31,227 nucleotides of DNA from an uncultured Burkholderiales bacterium (lineage in GTDB: Bacteria > Pseudomonadota > Gammaproteobacteria > Burkholderiales > Burkholderiaceae): contig CAMLJY010000066.1 of NCBI GenBank assembly GCA_946480465.1, forward strand, positions 1 to 31,227, written 5' to 3'. The notes under the pieces were generated by a model. It was given only the letters and a program-made list of their open reading frames with translations, was not told the DNA's origin and searched no databases. The position numbers and the translations under genes were made by a program. Positions 14,597 to 21,112 of the stretch are shown here, in pieces. Positions within the stretch are counted from its first letter, which is position 1, and each line of letters begins with the position of its first letter.

Positions 14597-15490
14597 TCAG
14601 CCCGCCGGCTTGCCCGGCTCGGCGGCCGCATCAGTCGCATCTAGCCCATCCACCGAATCCGCCGAATCCACCGAATCCACCGCATCCGCCACGCTCGGCG
14701 GCGACCCGCCGATGGCCGCGGTCCAGCCTGCCACGTCGCTCGCGTTCATCGTGCTGTCCGGGCCCAGGCGCGCGTCCTGGTAGCCGTGGTGGGTGATGTC
14801 GGGCAGGTACTGCTCGCGCGACAGCAGCGTGCCGGCGCATGGGGCGCCGCGCGGGGGCGGGCGGTCGGTCTCGCTGCGCAGGCGTTCGGCCAGTTCTTCC
14901 ATCAGCCAGCGTGGCACCAGCGTGCGCTCGCCGGGGTAGATGAAGCCGAACAGCACCAGGTGCGCGAGCAGCACCCGCCAGTGCGGGCCGAAGCGCTGCA
15001 GCAGCCGCTGCCAGTCCATGCGCAGCGCGCAGGCGCGGATCAGGTGCGCGATGTCGGCGCCGTCGAAGCGCTCGCGCTCCATGATGAAGGCCTTGGTCCA
15101 GATGCTTTCCTCGGGCGGCATCAGCTTCAGCGGCAGGCCCAGCACTTGCGCGTCAACCGCGTGGTCGAACCACAGGTCGTCCACGGGCGACAGGCCGTTG
15201 CCGGAATTGAAGATCACGTCGACGAAGCCGGTCTCGCCGTGCACCTTGCCCAGCCAGTGCGGAAAGGTGAGTTCGCTGCGGTAGCCGATGCGTTCGGCCA
15301 GTTCCACCAGTCGCGGCCAATCGGCCTGGCGGATGAAGAGGTCCAGGTCCTTGGTCGGCCGCCGGATGCCGGTGAAGTGCGCGAACGCGAAGGCGCCGCC
15401 GATCAGGAATGGCACGCCGTGCGACTGCAGCGACTGCAGCAGGTGCGTGTAGAAAGGCGCGGCGGCTTCGGTGGCGTCGGTCGTCGTCAT
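14597..15490 (-). CDS. Nucleotidyltransferase-fold protein with acidic repeat tail
   Basis: The 297-residue product has the polymerase-beta-like nucleotidyltransferase core: GG at 31-32 (FLIGGAFAFAHFTGIRRPT), D48 and D50 in KDLDLF, and a third acidic strand FVDVIF (D91), so the catalytic triad looks complete. A helical C-terminal part follows (MERERFDGADIAHLIRACAL). Such stand-alone enzymes include antibiotic adenylyltransferases and AbiEii/MenT-type toxins; the substrate is unknown. The last 40 residues contain an acidic VDS/ADS repeat encoded by 9-bp units. ATG 15490 or 15499 could be used. It diverges from a metallophosphoesterase 84 bases away. Confidence 0.75.
   Translation of the reverse strand: MTTTDATEAAAPFYTHLLQSLQSHGVPFLIGGAFAFAHFTGIRRPTKDLDLFIRQADWPRLVELAERIGYRSELTFPHWLGKVHGETGFVDVIFNSGNGLSPVDDLWFDHAVDAQVLGLPLKLMPPEESIWTKAFIMERERFDGADIAHLIRACALRMDWQRLLQRFGPHWRVLLAHLVLFGFIYPGERTLVPRWLMEELAERLRSETDRPPPRGAPCAGTLLSREQYLPDITHHGYQDARLGPDSTMNASDVAGWTAAIGGSPPSVADAVDSVDSADSVDGLDATDAAAEPGKPAG
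14652..14687. repeat. 9-bp in-frame minisatellite, four units
   Basis: ACCGAATCC, GCCGAATCC, ACCGAATCC and ACCGCATCC follow each other directly. On the coding (minus) strand they encode the Asp-Ser-Val/Ala repeat at the C-terminus of the nucleotidyltransferase-like protein. Confidence 0.9.
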
Positions 15491-15574
15491 CGACCCCATG
15501 GGGCAAGGGGCGTGCCGCCGCGGGCGCGCCGATTGCCCCTGGCGCCGCGACCAGGCACCGGCTGACGAGCACCC

Positions 15575-16381
15575 ATGAAACAGGAACCGCGTGAGATCCG
15601 CTTCGCCGCCGTCGGCGACCTGCACTGCACCGAAGCCTCCGCCGGCTCGCTGCGCGGCTTCTTCGCCCAAGCCTCGGAAGCCGCCGACGCGCTGCTGCTG
15701 TGCGGCGACCTGACCGACTACGGCACGCCCAAGGAAGCCAAGGTGCTGGCGGACGAACTGAGCGTGGTCTCGGTGCCGGTGATCGCCGTGCTGGGCAACC
15801 ACGACCACGAGAGCGGCGTGCCGGACGAGGTGCGGCGCACGCTGCAGGCCGCGGGCGTGCAGGTGCTGGACGGCGAGGCCACCGAGGTGATGGGCGTGGG
15901 CATCGCCGGCACCAAGGGCTTTGCCGGCGGCTTCGGTCGCGGATCGCTCGGCGCCTGGGGCGAGGCGGCGATCAAGGCCTTCGTCCACGAGGCGCTGCAG
16001 GAGGCGATGAAGCTGGAATCGGCGCTGGCCAAGCTGCGCACGCCGCACCGCATCGCGCTGCTGCACTACGCGCCGGTGGCGTCCACGGTGCAGGGCGAGC
16101 CGCCGGAGATCTTCGCGTTTCTGGGCAGCAGCCGGCTCGAGGACCCGCTGCTGCGCTACCCGGTGGACCTGGTCGTGCACGGCCACGCGCACCGCGGTAC
16201 GCCCGAGGGCCGCACGCTCAACGGCATCCCGGTCTACAACGTGGCCAAGCCGCTGCTGGAACGCACCCACGGCGGCCAGCCGGGGTTCCGCGTGGTGACG
16301 GTGCCGGTGGACGGCGCGACGCCGGACCGCGACGAGGCTGGCGGCGCGCAGCCTCTCGGCGGCGAGCGGCCGGCGGCCTGA
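15575..16381 (+). CDS. Calcineurin-like metallophosphoesterase
   Basis: The 268-residue product shows all metal-binding motifs of the family in order: GDLHC (D15, H17), GDLTDYG (D45), GNHDHE (N75, H76), LHYAP near 165 and VHGHAH near 203. These bind two metal ions for hydrolysis of a phosphodiester or phosphomonoester. The protein has no signal peptide, so it acts in the cytoplasm. The Ala/Gly-rich last 30 residues are outside the domain. It is divergent from the nucleotidyltransferase-like gene, so the two might add and remove the same nucleotide or phosphate group (speculative). Confidence 0.9.
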   Translation: MKQEPREIRFAAVGDLHCTEASAGSLRGFFAQASEAADALLLCGDLTDYGTPKEAKVLADELSVVSVPVIAVLGNHDHESGVPDEVRRTLQAAGVQVLDGEATEVMGVGIAGTKGFAGGFGRGSLGAWGEAAIKAFVHEALQEAMKLESALAKLRTPHRIALLHYAPVASTVQGEPPEIFAFLGSSRLEDPLLRYPVDLVVHGHAHRGTPEGRTLNGIPVYNVAKPLLERTHGGQPGFRVVTVPVDGATPDRDEAGGAQPLGGERPAA

Positions 16382-16410
16382 GGGCGCGGCCGCGCGGGCA
16401 CTCGGCCGGT

Positions 16411-16434
16411 CAGCCGCTCAGCCGCTCAGCCGCC
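16411..16434. repeat. 8-bp tandem repeat, three units
   Basis: CAGCCGCT, CAGCCGCT and CAGCCGCC run through the stop codon of the membrane protein gene ending at 16426, between it and the convergent phosphoesterase gene. Confidence 0.8.
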
Positions 16435-16689
16435 GCGCGGCCGGTTCTTGTCCCAGATGGCCACCAGGATCAGCAGGTACGCCGCCAGGCGGACCAGGTA
16501 GTGCAGCGGCGATTCGTCCTCGTTCCAGTTGCGTGCCAGTGCCATCGCGACGCGGTTGGCCGCCTCGATCCAGAAGGCCAGCATGAAGAACAGGAAGAAG
16601 CGGTCGCCGGTGCTGCGCCAGTAGCGCAGGAAGAACAGCCCGGCGACGAAGGACGCGGCGGCGATGGCGCCCAGCAGCATCTCGTTCAT
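16426..16689 (-). CDS. Small membrane protein, DUF5985-like (second copy)
   Basis: The 87-residue product has three membrane helices: LGAIAAASFVAGLFFLRYWR, FFLFFMLAFWIEAANRVAM and YLVRLAAYLLILVAIWDKNR. The pattern of FLRYWR...DRFF.FF..AFW...NR and a terminal DKNR recalls the DUF5985 family. Function unknown. The ATG overlaps the TGA of the preceding gene (ATGA), with a GGGAGA ribosome site. It is the last gene of the creB operon. Confidence 0.7.
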   Translation of the reverse strand: MNEMLLGAIAAASFVAGLFFLRYWRSTGDRFFLFFMLAFWIEAANRVAMALARNWNEDESPLHYLVRLAAYLLILVAIWDKNRPRGG

Positions 16690-16946
16690 CGGTCGTCTCC
16701 CAGCACCTGGCCCGTCACCAGCAGCAGCACCGCGATCAGGCCGATCACCAGGCGCCAGGTCGACAGGTCGACGCTGGTGAACACCAGCCGGTCCAGCACC
16801 AGCAGCACGTTGTTGACGGTGAGGCCGGCGAAGCACAGCGCACTCCACATCAGCAGCCGCGCGCGGCTGCGCAGGTAGGCGCGCAGCAGCATGCAGGTGC
16901 AGGCGAAGGCCGTCAGCGCGCACAACAGGAAGATGGGCTTGGCCAC
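16686..16946 (-). CDS. Small membrane protein, DUF5985-like (first copy)
   Basis: The 86-residue product has three membrane helices (IFLLCALTAFACTCMLLRAY, LLMWSALCFAGLTVNNVLLV, WRLVIGLIAVLLLVTGQVLG). It shares topology and the R.R.LL.W.AL.FAGL.VNN pattern with its downstream neighbour, so the pair may form a heteromer. The start is a GTG directly after the stop of the winged-helix gene (TGAGTG), with an AGGA ribosome site seven bases upstream. Function unknown. Confidence 0.7.
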   Translation of the reverse strand: MAKPIFLLCALTAFACTCMLLRAYLRSRARLLMWSALCFAGLTVNNVLLVLDRLVFTSVDLSTWRLVIGLIAVLLLVTGQVLGDDR

Positions 16947-17330
16947 TCACTTGTCCTTTCTCAGGCGGAACGCGTCGGCGAAGCGCTGCGCGCTCTTCTG
17001 CGTGGCGTCGTGGATCAGCGTGGTGACGCCGACCAGGTTCTCCGCGTAGACGCGGGCCAGCGCCTCCATCGCTTCCCGCAGGGCCTGGTCGGTCGGGGCA
17101 TAGCGGTAGCGCGGCTCGGGCGATTCAGTGCACTGCAGGATGCCGGCGGCGCACAGCGCCTTCAGCAGCTCGGCGGCGGTGCGTTCGGGCACGTACAGGC
17201 GCGCCGCCACCTCGGCCACGCTGCGCTCCTGGCCGGGCTGGCCGTGCAGCAGCAGCGCGGCCTCGAGGTAGGGTACCGAGGGGATGCTGGTCAGCACGAA
17301 GCGCCGGACCTCGTCGGGGATCGGCTTCAT
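16947..17330 (-). CDS. Winged-helix-like small protein in creB operon
   Basis: The 127-residue product contains a probable winged helix-turn-helix: FVLTSIPSVPYLEAALLLHG, SVAEVAARLYVPERTAAELL, KALCAAGILQC and a wing PRYRYAP. A helical C-terminal part follows (EAMEALARVYAENLVGVTTL). It may be a DNA-binding or anti-regulator protein; no named family is certain. It begins 11 bases after the creB stop and is followed without gap by the small membrane protein genes, so all four are probably one transcript. Confidence 0.65.
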   Translation of the reverse strand: MKPIPDEVRRFVLTSIPSVPYLEAALLLHGQPGQERSVAEVAARLYVPERTAAELLKALCAAGILQCTESPEPRYRYAPTDQALREAMEALARVYAENLVGVTTLIHDATQKSAQRFADAFRLRKDK

Positions 17331-17341
17331 GGGGCCTCGGG

Positions 17342-18043
17342 TCAGGGGGCGGGCGGCAGGTCCTCGGCCAGTGCGTAGCCGCTGCCGCGGTGGGTGCGGA
17401 TGGGGTCGACGCTGGGCGCGATGGCTTTCAGCTTCGCGCGGACGGTCTTGACGTGGGCGTCGACGGTGCGGTCCAGGCTCTCGGCATGCTGGTCCCACAC
17501 CAGGGTCAGCAGCTCGTCGCGCGAGTAGACGCGGCCGGGCCGCGCCACGAGCGTGCGCAGCAGCCCGTATTCATAGCGCGACAGCTCCAGCGCCTGGCCG
17601 TAGAAGCGGATGCGCTGGCGTTCGGTGTCGACCTCGAAGGGCACGCCGACGGCCGGCGCGGCCGGCTCGGCGCTGCGCTGGGCGCGGCGCAGGATGGTGC
17701 GCACCCGCGCCAGCAGCTCGCGCGGCGAGAAGGGCTTGGCGACGTAGTCGTCGGCGCCCAGTTCAAGGCCCACGACGCGGTCGATCTCCTCGCTGCGGGC
17801 GGTCAGGAACACCACCGGCTGGCCGGGCCGCTGGCTGCGGATGCGCTGGAACACGTCCAGCCCGTTGCCGTCGGGCAGGCCGATGTCCAGCAGCACCAGC
17901 GCCGGCTGCAGCTGGGGCAGTGCGGCCAGCGCGTCGGTACCGGTGGCGAAGCGGTGCGGCTCGAAGCCGTCGGCGTTCAGCGCATACACCAGCACGTCGG
18001 CGATGCCGGGGTCGTCTTCGACGATGAGGATCCGGGGCTTCAT
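17342..18043 (-). CDS. creB: OmpR-type response regulator, CreB-like
   Basis: The 233-residue product has a receiver domain (D10, D11, phosphoacceptor D53 in LLDIGLPDG, T81, K103) and a C-terminal OmpR/PhoB winged helix (ELSRYEYGLLRTL, VYSRDELLTLVW, DRTVDAHVKTVRAKLKAI, IRTHRGSGYAL). FLTARSEEIDRVVGLELGAD and DDYVAKPFSPRELLARVRT closely match E. coli CreB. In enterobacteria CreB works with the kinase CreC and the membrane protein CreD; neither is here. Instead it heads an operon with a winged-helix protein and two small membrane proteins. The ATG at 18043 has no Shine-Dalgarno sequence but TATCAT lies nine bases upstream. Confidence 0.85.
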   Translation of the reverse strand: MKPRILIVEDDPGIADVLVYALNADGFEPHRFATGTDALAALPQLQPALVLLDIGLPDGNGLDVFQRIRSQRPGQPVVFLTARSEEIDRVVGLELGADDYVAKPFSPRELLARVRTILRRAQRSAEPAAPAVGVPFEVDTERQRIRFYGQALELSRYEYGLLRTLVARPGRVYSRDELLTLVWDQHAESLDRTVDAHVKTVRAKLKAIAPSVDPIRTHRGSGYALAEDLPPAP

Positions 18044-18052
18044 GCGGCCGGG

Positions 18053-18058
18053 ATGATA
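18053..18058 (-). promoter_or_regulatory. -10-like TATCAT before creB
   Basis: TATCAT on the minus strand lies nine bases before the creB ATG, which has no Shine-Dalgarno sequence. This suggests a leaderless mRNA. The GATAAC motif at 18083-18104 lies about 25 bases further upstream. Confidence 0.35.
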
Positions 18059-18082
18059 GGGGTGCGGTGGCGGCCGCCGGTT

Positions 18083-18104
18083 GATAACGAAAGAAGGACG
18101 CGTC
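18083..18104. promoter_or_regulatory. Shared intergenic motif GATAAC-N9-ACGCGTC, copy 1
   Basis: GATAAC at 18083-18088 is followed after nine bases by ACGCGTC (18098-18104), preceded by GGTT. It lies between creB and the upstream methyltransferase gene. The same layout occurs at 21033-21054 and 23903-23924. Role and orientation are unknown. Confidence 0.5.
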
Positions 18105-18113
18105 TCGGTGAAT

Positions 18114-18956
18114 TCAGGCGGCATCGGCCACCAGCAGGCAGCTGGCGCCGAAGGCCATGCGCGATCGCGCGGCGATGCGGTCCACCTCGGGCTGCAGCAG
18201 CAAGCGCATCGCGCGGCCGAGCAGCCCGCCGCCCAGGGCGTGTTCGTTCTTGTGGTCGCGCGTGGCAGCGGGCGGGCGGCTGCCGCGCAGGCGGTGCGGC
18301 AGTGCGCGCAGCAGCAGGATCGGCAGCGGCAGCGGCCTGAAGAAGTAGGTGGCGTGGCGCACCTGGAAGCCGGCGCGCACCGCCACGCGCTCCAGTCGGG
18401 AGCGGGTGTATCGGCGGTGATGGCCCGCCAGTTCGTCCTCGTCCGACCACAGCAGCGCGTAGGCGGGCACGGTCACGTACAAGCGGCCGCCGGGCTGCAG
18501 AAGCCGGTGCATGGCGCGCAGGAAGGCCTCGTCATCGGCCACGTGCTCGACCACGTCGAAGAGTCCGATCGCGCCCATGCTGGCGGGCGCAAAACCGGCT
18601 TCGTCGGTGGTCGCGCAGATCACGGTGGGGATGCCGCGCCGCGCGGCGTTGCGAGCGCCTTCGATGCCGGGCTCGACCACGGCCACGTCGAAGCCGGCGT
18701 CCATGAGCCCCCGGCTGACGAAGCCGTTGCCGCCGCCGACGTCGAAGATGCATTGGTCCGCCGCCGGCGGAAAGGCCTTCACCGCGGCGACGATGCATTC
18801 GTTGCGGTGCCGGAACCACAGGGACCCGTCCTCCAGCTCGAAGCAGGTGTCATGGCCACTGGCCGGATAGGACACCGCGGCCGGCGGGGCGGCGGCAGAC
18901 CAGATGCCGCCGGCATCCTGCGTGAGGTGCGGCGCGAAGCGGGCCACGTCGAGCAT
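18114..18956 (-). CDS. Class I SAM-dependent methyltransferase
   Basis: The 280-residue product has the SAM-binding motif I FDVGGGNGFVSRGL (71-84), acidic motif II VVEPG, and a later IGLFDVVEHVADDEAFLRAM and LLQPGGRLYVTVPAY block typical of Methyltransf_11/23 enzymes. The C-terminal FFRPLPLPILLLRALPHRLR is hydrophobic and basic, suggesting membrane contact. The N-terminal 60 residues with CFELEDGSLWFRHRNE occur in methyltransferases found near surface polysaccharide or lipid genes; the substrate is unknown. A GGGAGGA ribosome site supports the start. It diverges from a second methyltransferase gene at 19132. Confidence 0.85.
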   Translation of the reverse strand: MLDVARFAPHLTQDAGGIWSAAAPPAAVSYPASGHDTCFELEDGSLWFRHRNECIVAAVKAFPPAADQCIFDVGGGNGFVSRGLMDAGFDVAVVEPGIEGARNAARRGIPTVICATTDEAGFAPASMGAIGLFDVVEHVADDEAFLRAMHRLLQPGGRLYVTVPAYALLWSDEDELAGHHRRYTRSRLERVAVRAGFQVRHATYFFRPLPLPILLLRALPHRLRGSRPPAATRDHKNEHALGGGLLGRAMRLLLQPEVDRIAARSRMAFGASCLLVADAA

Positions 18957-19131
18957 GGGCGGTGTCCTCCCGGTGTTGAATCTTCAATGCAGCCGGTGGC
19001 TGCGCAAGGCGGTGGCTGCGCGGGGCGGTGGCAAGCCGCATTCCCAGGCTGCTGCGTAGTTCCGCGTATGGCGAGGCGCGGGGTGCCGCTGAAGATCGGT
19101 GCCTCGAAGCCTTGAACGGGAGGGCCGATCG

Positions 19132-19995
19132 ATGAGGAAAGACATGCCCAGCGCCACCGCGCTGCGTGCCGGCATGGCGCGGGCGCGCCACCAGCTGATC
19201 GATGGCGGGCGGGTGTTCGCTGATCCACTGGCGCTGCCCATCCTGGGGCGCGAACTGGCGGCGCAGATCAAGCGTGATCCGCATGCCGAGAACATCGTCG
19301 CGCGCGCCTTGCGCACGCCGCTGGTGGTGCGCAGCCGCCTGAGCGAGGACACCATCCTCGCGGCCATCGCGCGTGGCGCGACGCAGGTCGTGGTGCTGGG
19401 CGCGGGGCTGGACACCTTCGCGTACCGGCGGCCGGCAGCGGCCGCGTCGGCGCGGGTGTTCGAGGTGGACCATCCCGCCACCCAGGCCTGGAAGCGCACC
19501 TGCCTGGACGAGGCCGGCATCGCGGTGCCGGAGTCGGTGCGCTTCGTGGCGGTGGACCTGGAGCGCGAGCCGCTGCCCGCCGCGCTGCACGCCGCCGGCT
19601 TCGACGCGACGCAGCCGACCGCCTTCTCGTGGCTGGGGGTGGTCGTCTACCTCCCGAAAGACGTGGTGATGGAGACCTTGCGCACGCTGCGCGAACTGGG
19701 CGCGCCGGGCAGCGTGGTGGTGTTCGACTACGTCAACGCGCCCGGCCCCTTCAGCCTGCACCGGCGGGTGGTGCTGGCCTGGTTGCGGCGGCGCTTCGCG
19801 AAGATGGGCGAGCCGTGGCGCAGCTTCTACGACGGCACCGAGCTGGCCGGTGAGTTGCGCGCGATGGGCTACCTGGCGGTGGAGGACCTGCAGCCGGCCG
19901 ACATCCTGCGCCAGCTGTACCCGGGCCAGGAAGACCAGGTGCCGCACCGCCGCGGCGGGCGGCGTTTCGGCGGGGTGATGCGGGCCTGGATGTAG
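19132..19995 (+). CDS. SAM methyltransferase, TIGR00027/leucine carboxyl MT-like family
   Basis: The 287-residue product follows the TIGR00027 (Omt/PPM-type) family. It has ATALRAGMARARHQLIDGG and FADPLALPILG near the N-terminus, the SAM loop VVVLGAGLDTFAYR (about 86-99), FEVDHPATQAWKR and the late FSWLGVVVYLPKDVV. These enzymes O-methylate small molecules or carboxyl groups; many act in secondary metabolism. The start at 19132 is set by a GGGAGGG ribosome site; an in-frame ATG 33 bases upstream is less likely. No biosynthetic cluster surrounds it. Confidence 0.88.
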   Translation: MRKDMPSATALRAGMARARHQLIDGGRVFADPLALPILGRELAAQIKRDPHAENIVARALRTPLVVRSRLSEDTILAAIARGATQVVVLGAGLDTFAYRRPAAAASARVFEVDHPATQAWKRTCLDEAGIAVPESVRFVAVDLEREPLPAALHAAGFDATQPTAFSWLGVVVYLPKDVVMETLRTLRELGAPGSVVVFDYVNAPGPFSLHRRVVLAWLRRRFAKMGEPWRSFYDGTELAGELRAMGYLAVEDLQPADILRQLYPGQEDQVPHRRGGRRFGGVMRAWM

Positions 19996-20199
19996 GCGCG
20001 CCGGGCGGGGTGAAGCGAGACATCGTAGCAAGGACCGTGCCCGGAAAACCTTGCCCTTGTGGGCAACCGGCGCCACCCGGCGATTGCGGCAAGCGGCGCC
20101 GGACGCCCTGGCCGGAGGTGGCGAACGGCCGCCGATTGCCCACAGCGGCGGTGGATAAGCCTGGGGACATCCATGGCACCGATTTCCCAAGTTCTTGTG

Positions 20200-20220
20200 G
20201 CGCAAGCCTTCGTCTTGCGC
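20200..20220. terminator. Stem-loop between convergent methyltransferase and GST genes
   Basis: GCGCAAG-CCTTCGT-CTTGCGC is a seven-pair hairpin in the 292-base gap between convergent genes. A second hairpin TTGCCC-TTGT-GGGCAA lies at 20051-20066. Either could end transcription; neither has a T-tract. No gene is visible in the gap. Confidence 0.4.
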
Positions 20221-20287
20221 TGCACAAAGAGAAGGCAGTGCCCCCGTGCCACCCCCTGGCCGCCTCTAGCCGCCGGCGGCCGCCGTG

Positions 20288-20911
20288 TCAATCCCCGGCT
20301 TCGGTCACGGCCCGCTGCACGGCCGGGCGGGCATTCATGCGGGCGCGGTGCGCCAGCAGGCGGGGCAGGGTGCTGGTGTCCACGTCGTCGCCTTCCAGCC
20401 AGCCGGCGATGGTGTACAGGTAGGCATCGGCCGCGCTGTAGCGCTCGCCCAGCACCCACGGCCCGGTGAGGCCCTGCTCGATGTGCTCGGCGCAGGCACG
20501 CATGGTCTGCGGCACCTTCTTCTGCATCGCCTCGATCGCTGCCGGATCGTCCGCCCAGCGGGCGCCGCGGCGCTTGTGCGCATGGGCCACGTGCATCGTG
20601 GAGGCCAGGTAGCTGTTGAACTCCTGCATCCGGGCGAAGGCGAAGGGGTCGTCCAGCGGCGCCAGCCCGCGGTCCGGGAACTGCTGCGCCACGTACACCA
20701 GCAGCGCCGGCGTCTCGGTCAGCACGCCGTGCGCCGTGGCCAGCGCGGGCACCCGGCCCTTGGGGTTGACGCGCAGGTACTCGTCGCCGTGCTGCTGCTG
20801 CTTGGCGAAGTCCAGCTTGACGAGCTCGAAGTCGGCACCCGCCTCGTGCAGCGTGATGTGGGTGGCCAGCGCGCAGGTGCCAGGGCAGGTGTAGAAGGTC
20901 CAGCGGTCCAT
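20288..20911 (-). CDS. Glutathione S-transferase family protein
   Basis: The 207-residue product has an N-terminal thioredoxin-like GST domain (FYTCPGTCALATHITLHEAG, KLDF, YLRVNPKGRVPALA, LTETPALLVYVAQ) and a helical C-terminal domain ending with GPWVLGERYSAADAYLYTIA. CPGTCA at 9-14 fits the beta-class GSTs, whose catalytic Cys is at this position. Beta GSTs conjugate or reduce glutathione adducts and bind antibiotics in the cytoplasm. A GGAGA ribosome site precedes the ATG. It diverges from the RTX-like gene. Confidence 0.92.
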   Translation of the reverse strand: MDRWTFYTCPGTCALATHITLHEAGADFELVKLDFAKQQQHGDEYLRVNPKGRVPALATAHGVLTETPALLVYVAQQFPDRGLAPLDDPFAFARMQEFNSYLASTMHVAHAHKRRGARWADDPAAIEAMQKKVPQTMRACAEHIEQGLTGPWVLGERYSAADAYLYTIAGWLEGDDVDTSTLPRLLAHRARMNARPAVQRAVTEAGD

Positions 20912-21032
20912 GGGATCTCCGTTGAGCGAAGGGGCGCAGTATCGGCCGCGTGAAATGACTTTGGTCAGGCAGGGTTGCCGGGGTGCGTCCGCCCGCGCCG
21001 CGGTCTCGTAGGTGCGGGGTCGGCAAGCGGTT

Positions 21033-21054
21033 GATAACTCGCTTGTGACGCGTC
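21033..21054. promoter_or_regulatory. Shared intergenic motif GATAAC-N9-ACGCGTC, copy 2
   Basis: GATAAC at 21033-21038 and ACGCGTC at 21048-21054, preceded by GCGGTT, lie 59 bases upstream of the RTX-like gene and 120 bases upstream of the divergent GST gene. GACGCGTC is itself palindromic. Confidence 0.5.
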
Positions 21055-21059
21055 CGTGG

Positions 21060-21077
21060 CCGCGGCTGATGCCGCGG
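21060..21077 (+). promoter_or_regulatory. Hairpin in probable RTX leader
   Basis: CCGCGG-CTGATG-CCGCGG forms a six-pair stem with a six-base loop, 35 bases before the RTX-like start codon. It could affect mRNA stability or translation. Confidence 0.3.
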
Positions 21078-21112
21078 GCGGACGCCTTCAACCAACACCT
21101 GCTGGAGATCCC

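Noticed and set aside
20150..20158. DnaA-box-like TTATCCACC (minus strand)
   Set aside because: A single imperfect box without AT-rich unwinding region or neighbouring dnaA/dnaN genes does not indicate an origin.
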